Shown in pieces: positions 1-12,036 of a stretch of DNA of 64,000 nt (positions are counted from its first letter, which is position 1; each line of letters begins with the position of its first letter). The notes under the pieces were generated by a model that did not search any database, was not told the origin of the DNA, and saw only the letters and a program-made list of their open reading frames with translations. Source of the stretch: Sabellastarte sp. h YS-2021 (Eukaryota > Annelida > Polychaeta > Sabellida > Sabellidae); assembly GCA_964017235.1 (NCBI GenBank), contig OZ024936.1:36230040-36294039 (forward strand), given 5' to 3'. The translations under genes and the position numbers were made by a program.

Positions 1-880
1 CAACATGGTGAGTAACTTGGGTGTCTGTCTCAATAGCTAAGTGAGTAATAGCTACTTTTGGGCTTTTCAGTAACTTCCATCATGAGTAAAATCACTTGTA
101 ACTTGAAAACTATTGCATTTACACAATTTTGTATAAATATGTTATTCAGCTACTTTTGGGTCAGCTATAACATAGTAAAATTTCAGACCTGTAGCTCATG
201 GCATAGCTGAGTAATAGCTACTTTTAGGTTATCACTGTTGAGTAAATTACTTATAACTTCAAAAGTATTACATTTAGAGTATTTTGTTTCATATGGTTAT
301 TCACCTATTTCGGAGTCAGCTATAACATAGTGAAGTTTCAGACCTGTGGCTCATTGCATAGCTGAGTAATAGCTACTTTGAAGTTCACAGTGTTGAGTAA
401 ATCAGTTGTAATTGGAAAACTATTGCATTTACAGAAATTTGTGCAAATATGTTATTCAGCTACTTTTGGGTCAGCTATAACATAGTGAAATTACAGACCT
501 GTAGCTCATGGCACAACTGAGCAATAGCTATTTTCAGGTACTGACTGTTGAGTAAATGACTTGTAACTTGAAAAATATTGCATTTGGAGTATTTTGTTAA
601 AATATGTTGTTCACCTAATTTTGGGTCAGCTATAACATAGAAAAAATTCAGACATGTAGCTCATTGCATAGCTGAGTAATAGCTACTTTGAGGTTATCAC
701 TGTTGAGTAAATCAGTTATAACGTGAAAACTATTACATTTACAGTATTTTGTTTAAATATGTTATTCACATAATTTTTGGTCAGCTATAACAGAGTGAAA
801 TTGCAGACCTCTATGTCATGGCATAGCTTACCAATATCTACTTTCAGGTTCTCACTGTTGAGTAAATCATTGTATCCACT
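1..880 (+). repeat. Tandem array, 155-bp family (A)
   Basis: GTTATTCAGCTACTTTTGGG recurs with changes at about 141, 296, 451, 606 and 761, a strict 155-bp period. Units carry AGCTATAACATAGTGAAATT and TAACTTGAAAACTATTGCAT. Positions 1 to about 705 match 10427 to about 11131 almost base for base. Confidence 0.85.
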
Positions 881-1019
881 GGATAGCCGCAGTGTGGAGA
901 GAGATTTCACCATTACTGCTCTAACGAAAAAAAATATTATAGCTAGCCTTCTCAAGTTTGCAAGGTATATTAGAGGGTGCACCACAGTATTCTATTGGTA
1001 GGCTTTATGTCTAAATTAG

Positions 1020-1830
1020 GCCTGTGGCTAAATTACTTGCCTACTAAAAATGAGTAATTCTGCATTTTCTCTAAATGTATTGCAGATAGCAAATTTTTCT
1101 TAAATAACTCATTCACCTACTTTTGGGAGAGCTTTCACATGCTGAAGTTCCAGATCTGTAGGTAATTACTCACCTACTCAAAATGAGTAAATGCGAATTA
1201 TCTCTAAAAGTATTGCAGATAGCCAATTTTTCTCAAATAACTCATTCACCTACTTTTGGGAGAGGTTTCACTTGGTGAAGTTTCAGACCCGTAGGTAATT
1301 ACTCACCTACTGAAAATGAGTAAATGCAAATTATCTCTAAAAGTATTCCTGATAGCCAGTTTTTGTCAAATAACTCCTTCACCTACTTTTGGAAGACCTT
1401 TCACTTGGTGAAGTTTCAGACCTGTAGCTAATTATTCACCTACTCAAAATGAGTAAATGCTAATTATCTCTAAAAGTATTGCAGATATCCAATTCTTATC
1501 AAATAACTCCTTCATCTACTTTTGGGAGAGCTTTCACATGGTGAAGTTCCAGACCCATAGGTAATTACTCACCTACTGAAAATGAGTAAATTCGAATTAT
1601 CTCTAAAAGTATTGGAGATAGCCAATTTTTCTCAAATAACTCATTCGCCTACTTTTGGGAGAGCTTTCACTTGGTGAAGTTTCAGACCCATAGCTAATTA
1701 TTCACCTACTCAAAATGAGTAAATGTGAATTATCTCTGTATAGTATTGCAGATAGCCAATTTTTCTCAAATAACTCATTCACCTACTTTTGGAAGAGCTT
1801 CACACACGAAAATGAAAAATTGTGAATATC
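1020..1830 (+). repeat. Tandem array, 133-bp family (B), about 6 units
   Basis: Units contain CACCTACTTTTGGGAGAGCT, TGGTGAAGTTTCAGACCC, ACTCAAAATGAGTAAATG and TATCTCTAAAAGTATTGCAG in that order. It is the same unit as the large arrays at 26390-29460 and 42900-44985 but more diverged. Open frames through it are short and unrelated to any coding signal. Confidence 0.85.
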
Positions 1831-1859
1831 TCGGGAAAAGCTATTTCTTCTCCTTTAAT

Positions 1860-2165
1860 GCTCGGCGGGAGATACACACCGCGGCAGTGGTCTTGACAAA
1901 AAATTTTGTCTCCCCAAAAATGGTGGCCATTTTGAATTTTCAAAGTTTTTGCAAAACACAAAAATGCTTATATCTCGAAAACCGTGCTATATGGAGCGAA
2001 CTCAACAAAATTTTTGACCTGCTGGGTATCTCTGCAGAGTAGCCATGCCAATTTTCAAAATATTTTTGTCTCGCCCATTATAGCGGACATTTTTAATTTT
2101 TTAATTTTTTGCAAAACACAAAAATGCTTATATCTTGAAAACCGTGCTAGATAGAGCAGACTGCG
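1860..2165 (+). repeat. 170-bp family (C), about 1.8 units, preceded by a type II 3' end
   Basis: Two copies of a unit with TATATCTCGAAAACCGTGCT, ATTTTTGACC and CCAAAAATGGTGGCCATTTT. It begins just after CTCGGCGGGAGATACACACC and CAGTGGTCTTG (1861-1897), the 3' terminus of a second element type (type II), so type II material is captured inside a type I element. Confidence 0.75.
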
Positions 2166-2306
2166 CTGACTTTGGTTGCCACAACAGTGTAAGGCTAGAA
2201 ACGAAGCATTTTCTTAATACTTTAGCACTCTCCTTTATATCCTTTTCAGGACGCTTTGTTTTTGCTATGCAAAAACATTATCTTTTTTTTGCGAGCGATC
2301 CTCTAG

Positions 2307-3302
2307 TTTGGTTAGAGTTTGGGGTAAGGAAGATGGTATGTGAGGAGGTGTACGTTGAAAATTCCCAGATTGAAAATTCCCAGATGGAAAATCCCCGGAA
2401 ATCTGCAGACCCATAGAAAATCCCCCAATCAAAAAATCCCTAAAAGTAATAGTAAAAGATAAGGTACACTTTATTTGGAGTTACTGAACTTGACACACAT
2501 TCAGGTTTGGTATATTGCTGCACTGAATATTAAGATTTTAACATGATTTAAAAACACATCTTTTTAAAAATTGCTGTTAACATTTCCTTTGATAGAATTA
2601 GTTTCTTAGTAGGTTTAAAAGCTCCTTTAGGATGCCTATAATAATATCAACCCTTAAAGACTTAAAAGGTGTTTGAATGGGTTCCATTGCAAACATGAAA
2701 GTGCTTAAATGTTGAGTTAGTCTTTCAACATCCTTCCTGAGCAGTTATCAAAGAAAGAATCAGCCTATCTATCTATAGACAATGGGACAAATAAAAGCTA
2801 CTTTCCCTTATAGCAATTAACAGTTAGGGCCACACTTTATACAGGTAGATTAAAGAACACAGTTATAAAATAGTTCTTTAATACATCAATTCATAGAGGG
2901 CTACAAATCTAATCTGATTAATTGGAAGCCACATGCATTCCCTGGAAGAGGTAGATTAAAGACTACAGTTAAAAGTGGTTTATTTAATCGGTGAATAATA
3001 AAAAAGAAAAGGGAGTACCACACAATTAGTTTGAGAGGGACAGGAATTGGAAGCCACATCATAGACAAAGACAACATAACAATGCATTTGTCAATGTAAA
3101 GACCACTGTTAAAACTGGTTTATTTAATCAATGAAGAACAAAAAGGAAAAGGAAGGGCCAAAATTATTTTGAAGATGACAGTAATATACAATATACATAT
3201 ACAATCATGTGAGGAAACCAGTAGGTTGAAAGACTCGACAGGTATGTTTATGAGCAATAATGTAATAATCTATTAAGGTTACCTTAACATTTACATATTA
3301 TT
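2307..3302. other. Gene-free stretch with degenerate repeats
   Basis: No coding signal. At 2350-2460 there is a short run of GAAAATTCCC/GAAAATCCCC subrepeats, similar in style to the arms of the foldback element at 18.35 kb. From about 2840 to 3170 there are diverged direct repeats (GTAGATTAAAGA.., TGGTTTATTTAATC, TTGGAAGCCACAT) spaced about 90-150 bp. Probably old transposon remains. Confidence 0.4.
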
Positions 3303-3715
3303 ATCTCTGCCGGGCTTTAGCCCTGGAATTTTTCGCAAAAATTGCAAAGCACAAAGTGCTTATAGCTCGAGAACCGTTCTAGATAGAGGGATTTTGACGA
3401 AATTTTAACCCACAGGGTATATCTTCAGAGTAGTCATCCCAATTTTCAAAAAAATTTTGTCTCGCCAAAAATAACGACCATTTGGAATTTTCAAATTTTT
3501 TGCAAAAATTGCAAAACACAAAAATGCTTATATCTGGAAAACCATGCTAGATAGAGCAATTTCGACGAAATCTTTGACCCACAGGGTATCTCTTCAGAGT
3601 AGCCATCCCAATTTTCAAAAAAAAATTTGTCTCTCCAAAAATGGTGGCCATTTTGAATTTTCAAATTTTTCGCAAAAATTGCAAAACACAATTGTGTGTG
3701 TGTGTTTATGTTATG
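3303..3715 (+). repeat. 170-bp family (C), about 2.2 units, with a type II-like left tip
   Basis: Starts with TATCTCTGCCGGGCTTTAGCCC, the hairpin-forming 5' tip of type II elements, and passes at once into 170-bp units (TATAGCTCGAGAACCGTTCT, GATTTTGACGAAATTTT). Ends in a TGTGTGTGTGT run near 3692. A truncated element. Confidence 0.65.
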
Positions 3716-4849
3716 GTAAACCATTTGCTATTAAATTTGTCTCATGCTGAAAAAAGGCTTCTATGAATTTCCTTTTTTGAGCAGATCTATATAATTTATT
3801 CATTTTATGTAATTAAGTAGCCCGTCAGGGGCGCTTATTTCTTTTCATGTAAATTCGACTGATCACCGACGCCGCAGGATTATGGTCTCCCTTGAATAAC
3901 TTCTTGGATTTTCAAATTTTTCTTTCCTTCTTATCTTTCTTTAAAACTATAGGGGCAGGAAAAATTTTTGGGATACTTTGCGGAGACCTTAAGCTTTACT
4001 TAAGGTAGCCTTAAGCATTTTTCAAAAACACCCCATCATCGCTTTTCAGGAAAAAACCACACACACCTCTGCTATAAAATTTATCAGGTACATTCTAGAC
4101 CTAAATCTAAAGGTCGGAAAGGATTTTCTGATCAATCGGACCATAGATGCCTGAATGGGAGGAGTTTTATTTTCGTAAATTTTTTTTAAATGGGTACTTG
4201 GTCTGTATCTCAAAAACGGTCAGGATTTCAGCGTTTTGTTGGAATAACTTATTCAGCTACTTTTTATAATCTTTCACATGCCGAAGTTTTAGCCTTGTAT
4301 CTGCAATCTTAAGGTCACCTTAATATCGAAAAATGGGGTTTTGAGCCCTCCAGTTCACTTAGTTTTTCACTTTTTTCAACCAAACTGGGCATATATATTA
4401 AGATTTTCCAAATGAGTATCCTGACTTTATGGTGACCTTAAACTGTTAATATAATTGGAGCTATAACAATAACATCTGATAACATGACTTTGTGTATTTT
4501 TTTTACAATGGAACAATAAAGGATTTCACAAATATGATTATCTTAAGCATATTTATCTTATAAAAATATTAAATAGCAAAGTATTTTCAGAGGCATAAAC
4601 ATATGAATGTCTCTATCTATAGCCAATTATAGTTTACTACAGTGTTCCTTTATCATTATAAATCTAGGATTAAATATCTCCTGGAAAAAATTTACAATCC
4701 CAAATTTATGATCCCAAATTTACAGCAAAAATGATATATTCTTTTCATAAAATATACCACTCTACAAAACACAATAAAGCTCACATTCTGCTTACAGTCT
4801 AATACTGCAATTGATACAGTTTTTATTGTTTTCACCCATGGTGTCCGGA

Positions 4850-7070
4850 TGGGCGGGCGGGCGGGCGGCGGGAAATAGTTTGTCCGGGCTGTATCTCAGA
4901 AACCGTAAGGTGTAGGAAGTTGATACTTGGTAGGGACATTGGTTAGGGGGTGTAGGTGTGCAACGTCATGGTCTGACCTTGATTTGACCTTTGACCTTGC
5001 CGTAGTGACCTTGACCTATAAAATCTTGTCCGGGCTATATCTCGGAAACCGTAAGGTGTAGGAAGTTGATACTTGGTGGGGATATTGGTTAGGGGGTGTA
5101 GGTGTGCAACGTCCTGGTCTGACCTTGATTTGACCTTTGACCTTGCCGTAGTGACCTTGACCTATAAAATGTTGTCCGGGCTATATCTCGGAAACTGTAA
5201 GGTGTGGGAAGTTGATATTTGGTAGGGACATTGGTTAGGGGGTGTAGGTGTGCAACGTCATGGTGTGACCTTGATTTGACCTTTGACCTTGCCGTAGTGA
5301 CCTTGACCTATAAAATCTTGTCCGGGCTATATCTCAGAAACCGCAAGATGTAGGAAGTTGATATTTGGTAGGGACATTGGTTACGGGGTGTAGTTGTGCA
5401 ACGTCATAGTCTGACCTTGATTTGACCTTTGACCTTGCCGTAGTGGCCTTGACCTATAAAATCTTGTCCGGGCTATATCTCGGAAACCGTTAGGTGTAGG
5501 AAGTTGATACTTGGTAGGGATATTGGTTAGGGGGTGTAGGTGTGCAACGTCATGGTGTGACCTTGATTTGACCTTTGACCTTGCTGTAGTGACCTTGACC
5601 TATAAAATGTTGTCCGGGCTATATCTCGGAAACTGTAAGGTGTGGGAAGTTGATATTTGGTAGGGACATTGGTTAGGGGGTGTAGGTGTGCAACGTCATG
5701 GTGTGACCTTGATTTGACCTTTGACCTTGCTGTAGTGACCTTGACCTATAAAATCTTGTCCGGGCGAAACCGTAAGGTGTAGGAAAGTGATATTTGGTAG
5801 GGACATTGGTTAGGGGGTGTAGGTGTGCAACGTCATGGTGTGACCTTCATTTGACCTTTGACCTTGCCGTAGTGACCTTGACCTATAAATTCTTGTCCGG
5901 GCTATATCTCGGAAACCGTAAGGTTTAGGAAGTTGATATTTGGTAGGGACATTTGTTAGGGGGTGTAGGTGTGCAGCATCATGGTCTGATCTTGATTTGA
6001 CCTTTGACCTTGCCGTAGTGGCCTTGACCTATAAAATCTTGTCCTGGCTATATCTCAGAAACCGTAAGGTGTAGGAAGTTGATACTTGGTAGGGATATTG
6101 GTTAGGGGGTGTAGGTGTGCAACGTCATGGTGTGACCTTGATTTGACCTTTGACCTTGCCATATTGACCTTGACGTATAAAATGTTGTCCGGGCTATATC
6201 TCGGAAACCGCAAGGTGTAGGAAGTTGATATTTGGTAGGGACATTGGTTAGGGGGTGTAGGTGTGCAACTTCATGGTGTGACCTTCATTTGACCTTTGAC
6301 CTTGCCGTAGTGACCTTGACCTATAAATTCTTGTCCGGGCTATATCTCGGAAACCGTAAGGTTTAGGAAGTTGATATTTGGTAGGGACATTTGTTAGGGG
6401 GTGTAGGTGTGCAGCATCATGGTCTGATCTTGATTTGACCTTTGACCTTGCCGTAGTGGCCTTGACCTATAAAATCTTGTCCTGGCTATATCTCAGAAAC
6501 CGTAAGGTGTAGGAAGTTGATACTTGGTAGGGATATTGGTTAGGGGGTGTAGGTGTGCAACGTCATGGTGTGACCTTGATTTGACCTTTGACCTTGCCAT
6601 ATTGACCTTGACGTATAAAATGTTGTCCGGGCTATATCTCGGAAACCGCAAGGTGTAGGAAGTTGATATTTGGTAGGGACATTGGTTAGGCTTTGTAGGT
6701 ATGCAACGTCATGGTCTGACCAGGATTTGACCTTTGACCTTGCCGTAGTGACCTTGACCTATAAAATCTTGTCCGGGCTATATCTCGGAAACTGTAAGCT
6801 GTAGGAAGTTGATATTTGGTAGAGACATTGGTTAGGGGGTGTAGGTGTGCAGCATCATGGTGTGACCTTGATTTGACCTTTGACCTTGCCATAGTGACCT
6901 TGGCCTCTAAAATCTTGTCAGGGCTATATCTCGGAAACCGTAAGGTGTAGGAAGTTGATACTTTGTAGGGACATTGGTTAGGGGCTATAGGTGTGTATTA
7001 TCATGGTGTGACCTTAATTTGACCTTTTACCTTGTCGTAGTGACCTTGACCTTTAAAATCTTCATGGACC
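4850..7070 (+). repeat. Tandem array, 146-bp family (D), about 15 units
   Basis: GTCCGGGCTATATCTCGGAA recurs at 5028, 5174, 5320 and so on at exactly 146 bp, with few changes. Each unit continues GGTGTAGGAAGTTGATA, TTGGTAGGGACATTGGTTAG, GTGTAGGTGTGCAACGTCAT, then a run of TGACC motifs and CTATAAAATC. Some neighbouring pairs are near identical (5890-6330 against 6330-6770), which points to local block duplication. Confidence 0.95.
4985..6886. promoter_or_regulatory. Repeated nuclear-receptor-type motifs: DR1, extended half-site and TATA-like box, one set per 146-bp unit
   Basis: Nearly every unit contains TGACCTTTGACCT (first at 4985-4997, last intact at 6874-6886, about 14 copies). This is a perfect direct repeat of AGGTCA with 1-bp spacing on the minus strand, the classical DR1. 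About 20 bp on is TGACCTTGACCT, which includes TCAAGGTCA, the consensus ERR/SF-1 extended half-site. CTATAAAATC follows directly. The bases are seen; the factor classes are established knowledge; binding is not shown. Confidence 0.5.
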
Positions 7071-7710
7071 TTTGGGTCTGTCTTTTGATACAGATTAAGC
7101 AAAAGTCATATTAGAATTTATTAAAAATTTTACTTTCATAACTTCCCATTGTAAGAGATAGAATTTCATCAAGTGAGCCACAGATTTTGCTCCAACACCA
7201 CAATAAGCATTCATTAAATGTATTACCACTTCTGTATGCATGGTAATATTCAAACCATTTAAACCATAATTCGGCCATGCAGATGTAGATAAAGAGTGTT
7301 GAATTTTAGTTTACTGATTAATGCTGTCATCTTGTTATTGAATTATCTTGTTTTAATACTTCATCTTTATATGCATTATCTTTCTTTTAAACATTATTTC
7401 TCCATTTAAACATTGTTTGGACCTTTATATAACTGACAGTGCTCTGAAAGTATCCTGAAGTTTGTACTGGTACAGTACTTCTATATCTCATGGTGTTGAA
7501 AATATTTCCCTAGGCTGTGGGGTACGGGCATCTCTGATGCTATTTTTAGATAATCCACTTTTCCATCAGATACAAAACACAGTAAAGCTTACCTTCTTCT
7601 TACAGTCTCATACCACAACTACTACAGCTTTATTAACTCAAGTCTGCATCTGGGCCGCTCGTTTTTGTTAGCAAAAACATTTTTCTAGTTGGGAGGTATG
7701 CGTGAAACCA

Positions 7711-8517
7711 ACCCGCCTATTAGATTGATGTGTCCGACATCTGTCTATCCGTCCACATTTTTCATTTCCGGACTCTAACTCGAAAACGGTTTGTCCAATT
7801 GAATTCAAACTTGACAGGGAGATAGATCACCATCATAGCTAGGTTCCTTTTGAAATTGGTGTAATTCCATCCATTCGTTTATTTTTTTTTTGTCCGTTTG
7901 TCCATCCATCTGTCCATCCACATTTTCGTTTCCGGACTCTAACTCAAAAATGGTTTGTCCAATCGAATTCAAACTTGACAGGGACATAGATCACCATCAT
8001 AGCTAGGTTCCTTTCGAAATTGGTGTAATTCCGTCTGTCCGTTTGTCCGTCCACATTTTTGTTTCCTGGACTCTAACTCGAAAACAGTTTGTCCAATCGA
8101 TTTGAAACTTGACAGGGACATAGATCACCATCACAGCTAGGTTCCTTTTGAAATTGGTGTAATTCCGTCCGTTTTTTTGTCCGTTTGTCTGTCCGTCAAA
8201 ATTTCTGTTTTCCGGACTCTAACTCGAAAACGCTTTGTCTAATCGAATTCAAACTTGACAGGGAGATACATCACCATCATAGCTAAGTTGCTTTTGAAAT
8301 TGGTGTAATTCTGTCCTTTCGTTTGTCCGTTTATAGCATAGATACATTTATGTAACCTAGATTACAAGTTTTACGTTTCTTAGGACATCTAACACATTCA
8401 CCTTAACTGGGTGACCTAACATTTCTTTCCTTGTTTCTAAATGTAATTACAGCAGTCGCTAACCTTATTGCTGCCTGCACAACCCGCCTTTTGGGGCATC
8501 TTTGACCCTCTTGTTTT
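7711..8517 (+). mobile_element. Array-bearing element, F family, about 4 irregular units
   Basis: Begins ACCCGCCTATTAGATTGATG and ends AACCCGCCTTTTGGGGCAT, GACCCTCTTGTTT. A shorter copy with the same two ends lies at 24641-24990. The core has four units with GGACTCTAACTCGAAAACGG and TTCAAACTTGACAGGGA, spaced 164, 134 and 146 bp (GG at 7770, 7934, 8068, 8214), separated by GTCCGTTTGTCC-rich spacers of varying length, which explains the irregular period. Confidence 0.65.
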
Positions 8518-9325
8518 AGTTTGTTGAATACTGTACGATTCTGAGTATGATGAAAATGTAGTAAACATTTAATTTTCAACTATTCAACAAAAAATGTCAA
8601 AATTTTCATGACATATTGTTGAAGTGTTACAGTAAATGAGACCTGATCTCTCCACTTGATTTTGGTCCAAGGTCATTAGTTGCCTTTACAGGGAGTATGC
8701 ATGTTGTCTGTGAAGCAGTGGAAGACTGGGAGTTAAATTTAACTTAGGTTGAACTTAGTTTATTGTGATAAAAGATCTAAAAATGTACAGAAATTTTTAG
8801 TTTTATTTGTAACCAACAGGCAGTTACCAGTGAAAGAAACATGACAGATGATGTAAACAAATGTTATGAAAATAAATTGTTAAATATCTGTTAAAAAGAC
8901 ATTAAGGTGATTTTTTAAACATTTAAGTAGATGTTAAATTGGTTTTCCGTTCAGATGCAGGAGAACTACTAGCTGTGATTGAAAAGTGTATGTAAGAATT
9001 GGTTTTTCACAAACAGTAGATTATTCAGTTATTTAGCTGTACCTATTTTGGCATACACCCAATCACCAAGAATTAAAATATATTTATAACTGGTTAATAA
9101 TTTGTGATATTATGGCAGTGTTCTGACTTCATTTCATTGCAAAGCATTAGTGTCATTGCCTGGGTAATCTTTTTGCATATTTTACTTTGTTAAAGTCCCC
9201 TAATATCACCCATTGTACTTGGCTTTTCAGATAATAAGTATAGTGACTGCTGCCTCACTGTAGTTAATTATTGGAAAAGTCTTTCCATAGAGTCTTCCTG
9301 TAGGGATAACTTGACTTCTTTACAG
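8518..9325. other. Intron sequence, no gene found
   Basis: AT-rich with stops in all frames. No exon-like open segment with splice sites is visible upstream of the acceptor at 9325, so earlier exons of the host gene probably lie left of the window or were missed. Confidence 0.5.
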
Positions 9326-9518
9326 GTAATGCTCTGAAGCTGACCTCAGCCAGACAGGAGTATCCTGAAGCATTTTTTACCTGCAGTTACGATGGAAGGG
9401 TCAACGAGGACATTTTCTTGTGGTGGTTTCGGGATCACTTCCTGAAGAAAGTGCCGTGCTGTGCCTCTAGACCAGGAGTGCTGTTTATCAGTCGGGGAGT
9501 CAGTGACATCACCATGCA
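9326..9518 (+). CDS. Domesticated pogo/Tigger-like transposase gene, first visible exon (DDE domain, second catalytic position)
   Basis: The acceptor is TTCTTTACAG and the donor CA/GTATGT. The exon opens with two bases of a split codon and ends with two. Its peptide runs from NALKLTSARQEYPEA through FLWWFRDHFLKKV to RPGVLFISRGVSDITM. It aligns by eye with the DDE_1 superfamily (pogo, Tigger, jerky), where W-F..HFL is followed by RP-x-LLLLDGHSSH. The position of that catalytic Asp is Ser here (FISRG). The donor was chosen because CA joins the first base of the next exon as CAA (Gln) and restores the expected continuation into LLQLA. Upstream exons are not seen. The gene is intact through all eight exons, unlike the transposon ORFs round it. 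It most likely encodes a nuclear, DNA-binding, non-transposing protein; no function is assigned. Confidence 0.85.
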
Positions 9519-10359
9519 GTATGTGTCACCAAGTGCAGTTTATGCTTCCCATTGTCTTGATTTTGTACTAAGAAAAACCAGGGACGGGTATCCATTGTGT
9601 TATAACTAGTGATGGGTCAGTCTCAAACATGTGTAGATCGGGAGGTCACCAATACAAAACCGTACCGATTTCAGGACTTCGCATTTTAGTACACCCCAAC
9701 CAAACATGGACGTTTCCTCTTACAACATTGCAATAAAAGGCCTCAAATATACAAAATATGGGTTAAAGGTGCAGAATTTCTTCAGATTTCTGGTTTGTTT
9801 CCAATATTTTAAGTTTTTCTTCAATTATATGTGTTGACAAGTGAGATTAAGGTTATTAAATATAAATACCAAAACATGGCAGTTCTCAACATAATCACTA
9901 TAAAAGTCAGCAAAATGCATGCAAATATAGGATAAAAGCTTATAGTTTTTATGTCGTCACTCTGCGGCGTGGGCGTACGCGTCCACGTACACGTCCGCGT
10001 GAACAACTTCTCCTCCAAAACTACAAGGCCTAGAGACATGCTGTTTTTTTTAAAAGATACCTTATCTATCGAGGATGAAAAAGTGTTCAAGGCATGCAAA
10101 TCTGTCTGTTCGTCTGTTTGCTAGAGACATTATAAGGGAGGTACCCCCCACCAACAGTGTGAAAATTTCAACACTTAATCACAATTTTCTCAGTGACTAT
10201 TGCAGGGATTTCTCTCATATCTTGCATATATGTACTAGGCCAGAGGTAGATTCTCTTGTGTGAGTGTGAGACCTGGACCTGTCTTATTTTTTTTAATACA
10301 TTTTTTAATAATTTTTATGCATTAAAATTCATGAAATCATGCACTAAATCACTTACAAC

Positions 10360-11140
10360 TTGAAAAGTGTTGCATTTAGAGCATTTTGTTAAAATATGTT
10401 ATTCAGCTACTTTTTTCAGAGCTACAACATGGTGAGTAACTTGGGTGTCTGTCTCAATAGCTAAGTGAGTAATAGCTACTTTTGGGCTTTTCAGTAACTT
10501 CCATCATGAGTAAAATCACTTGTAACTTGAAAACTATTGCATTTAGAGAATTTCGTATAAATATGTTATTCAGCTACTTTTGGGTCAGCTATAACATAGT
10601 AAAATTTCAGACCTGTAGCTCATGGCATAGCTGAGTAATAGCTACTTTTAGGTTATCGCTGTTGAGTAAATCACTTATAACTTGAAAACTATTGCATTTA
10701 GAGTATTTTGTTTCAATATGTTATTCACCTATTTTGGGGTCAGCTATAACATAGTGAAGTTCCAGACCTGTGGCTCATTGCATAGCTGAGTAATAGCTAC
10801 TTTGAAGTTCTCACTGTTGAGTAAATCAGTTGTAATTGGAAAACTAGTGCATTTACAGAAATTTGTGTAAATATGTTATTCAGCTACTTTTGGGTCAGCT
10901 ATAACATAGTGAAATTACAGACCTGTAGCTCATGGCACAACTGAGCAATGGCTATTTTTAGGTACTGACTGTTGAGTAAATCAGTTGTAACTTGAAAAAT
11001 ATTGCATTTGGAGTATTTTGTTAAAATATGTTGTTCACCTACTTTTGGGTCAGCTATAACATAGTAAAAATTCAGACATGTAGCTCATTGCATAGCTGAG
11101 TAATAGCTACTTTGAGGTTATCACTAGGTTATCACTGTAC
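10360..11140 (+). repeat. 155-bp family (A) array, about 5 units
   Basis: From 10427 it copies positions 1 to about 705 with only scattered changes, then breaks off after a short local duplication (AGGTTATCACT twice near 11115-11135). It lies inside the hAT-like element. Confidence 0.85.
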
Positions 11141-11643
11141 TTCTGTACAGCACTTTCCCTGATAATTATGCTTTCCTCTCATTATCACCTTCACAAATCA
11201 AAAACACTCAGTCAGCTGACACAGTGCCCATTCACGGGCACTCTCCTCTTGTTTCAGATTTGGGGTTTCTTGTCTCCCGGCCGGCACGCTGGCAGGAGAT
11301 TATAATTTGCACCATGTGTTTGTGTGCGCCTATGTGTGTGAGTGTGTCACACAGTGTTTTCTAAAACTTACATATTTTTGTTAAATTACTAGTCCTCATG
11401 AATACTTATGCCCGTTAATATTTTTGGTTTTTGTGGACTTTGGCCTACTTTTGAGTGAGTAATCGCACATTTACCCAATATAATTAAATGGCTTATAACT
11501 CTCAAACTATTGCATGTACAGTATTTTCTTCAAATATGTTGTTCAGGTACTTTTTCTGCACCTACAACATGGTCAGTAGTTTGGAAGTGTATCTCCATAG
11601 CTAAGTGAGTAATAGCTACTTTGTCTTTGTTAATGGCAACCAC

Positions 11644-12036
11644 TAGGGCTGCGAACGGTTACTCAAGCCTCGATAGACAAGTCGATCTTGGCTAGTACTT
11701 GAGTCCATTTTAAGTACTCGGTTACTCGCGAGGTATTGTATTATCACCCACGTAATGAAACATTTGTGTAAAAAATATGGTACATTTCAGCATTTCCGTC
11801 ACATAATATCAATTAAAGTTGTCATTTTCGCTTGAAAACATATAATTTACTCCTTATTCTATAATATCTGGTTAAATAGAAGATGTTTTTCTTCAAAAGT
11901 TTCATTTCCGGAATCGACTATTTGTTTACAGAAGACTTCTAATGGTAGGTACTAAATCTCACGGTTACTCGAATTCGGGCCGGTTGTCAGAGGGCAAGTA
12001 CTCGGTGCCGTTTTTTCAGCACCCATCCCACCCCTA
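11644..12036. mobile_element. Small hAT-type MITE
   Basis: The ends TAGGGCTGCGAACGG and CATCCCACCCCTA are an imperfect inverted repeat of the TAGGGGTGGGA kind common in hAT elements. The flanking 8-mers GCAACCAC and GTAACCAT agree at 6 of 8. The body has internal inverted copies of GGTTACTCG. Non-coding. Confidence 0.6.

Larger units (their letters stand above)
1..2306 (+). mobile_element. Right part of a Helentron-like array-bearing element (type I ends), cut by the window edge
   Basis: The right end reads GGACGCTT, then a perfect hairpin (GTTTTTGC-TAT-GCAAAAAC), then a T-rich stretch and GATCCTCTAG followed by TT. An inverted tip, a hairpin and a terminal CTAG before T is the layout of Helitron/Helentron 3' ends. 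The last ~590 bp (about 1720-2306) is nearly identical to 29370-29963, which is the 3' end of a complete copy. Inside are three arrays: 155-bp units (1-880), 133-bp units (1020-1830) and 170-bp units (1860-2165). No transposase or helicase ORF is present, so it is non-autonomous. The left end is outside the window. Helentron assignment is by structure only. Confidence 0.6.
4822..7547 (+). mobile_element. Helentron-like element, type III ends, carrying the 146-bp array
   Basis: Begins TATTGTTTTCACCCATGGTG; the upstream palindrome seen in other copies is missing here. The 146-bp array is followed by ~480 bp of non-repeated sequence (7070-7547) that recurs at 23530-23830, 37770-38256 and 46640-46988. 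It ends with GGCTGTGGGGT (7513-7523, the inverse of the family 5' tip ACCCCACAGCC), the hairpin GCATC-TCT-GATGC (7528-7540) and TATTTTT. Confidence 0.6.
3814..7688 (+). mobile_element. Helentron-like element, type I ends, with a type III element nested inside
   Basis: The 5' tip is an imperfect palindrome (AAGTAGCCCGTCAGGGGCGC). The next ~100 bp (for example ATTATGGTCTCCCTTGAATA) is shared with the type I element at 48732. The 3' end has the hairpin GTTTTTG-TTAG-CAAAAAC (7661-7677) and ends ATTTTTCTAG at 7688, followed by TT. Short similar segments at 4755-4820 and 7566-7630 (ACAAAACACA..AAAGCT, CTTACAGTCT) flank a nested element at 4822-7547. No ORFs. Confidence 0.55.

Noticed and set aside
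4850-7070. Nucleosome-length phasing (146/147-bp periods)
   Set aside because: Periods of related arrays range from 133 to 170, so agreement with 147 is probably coincidence. Noted only.
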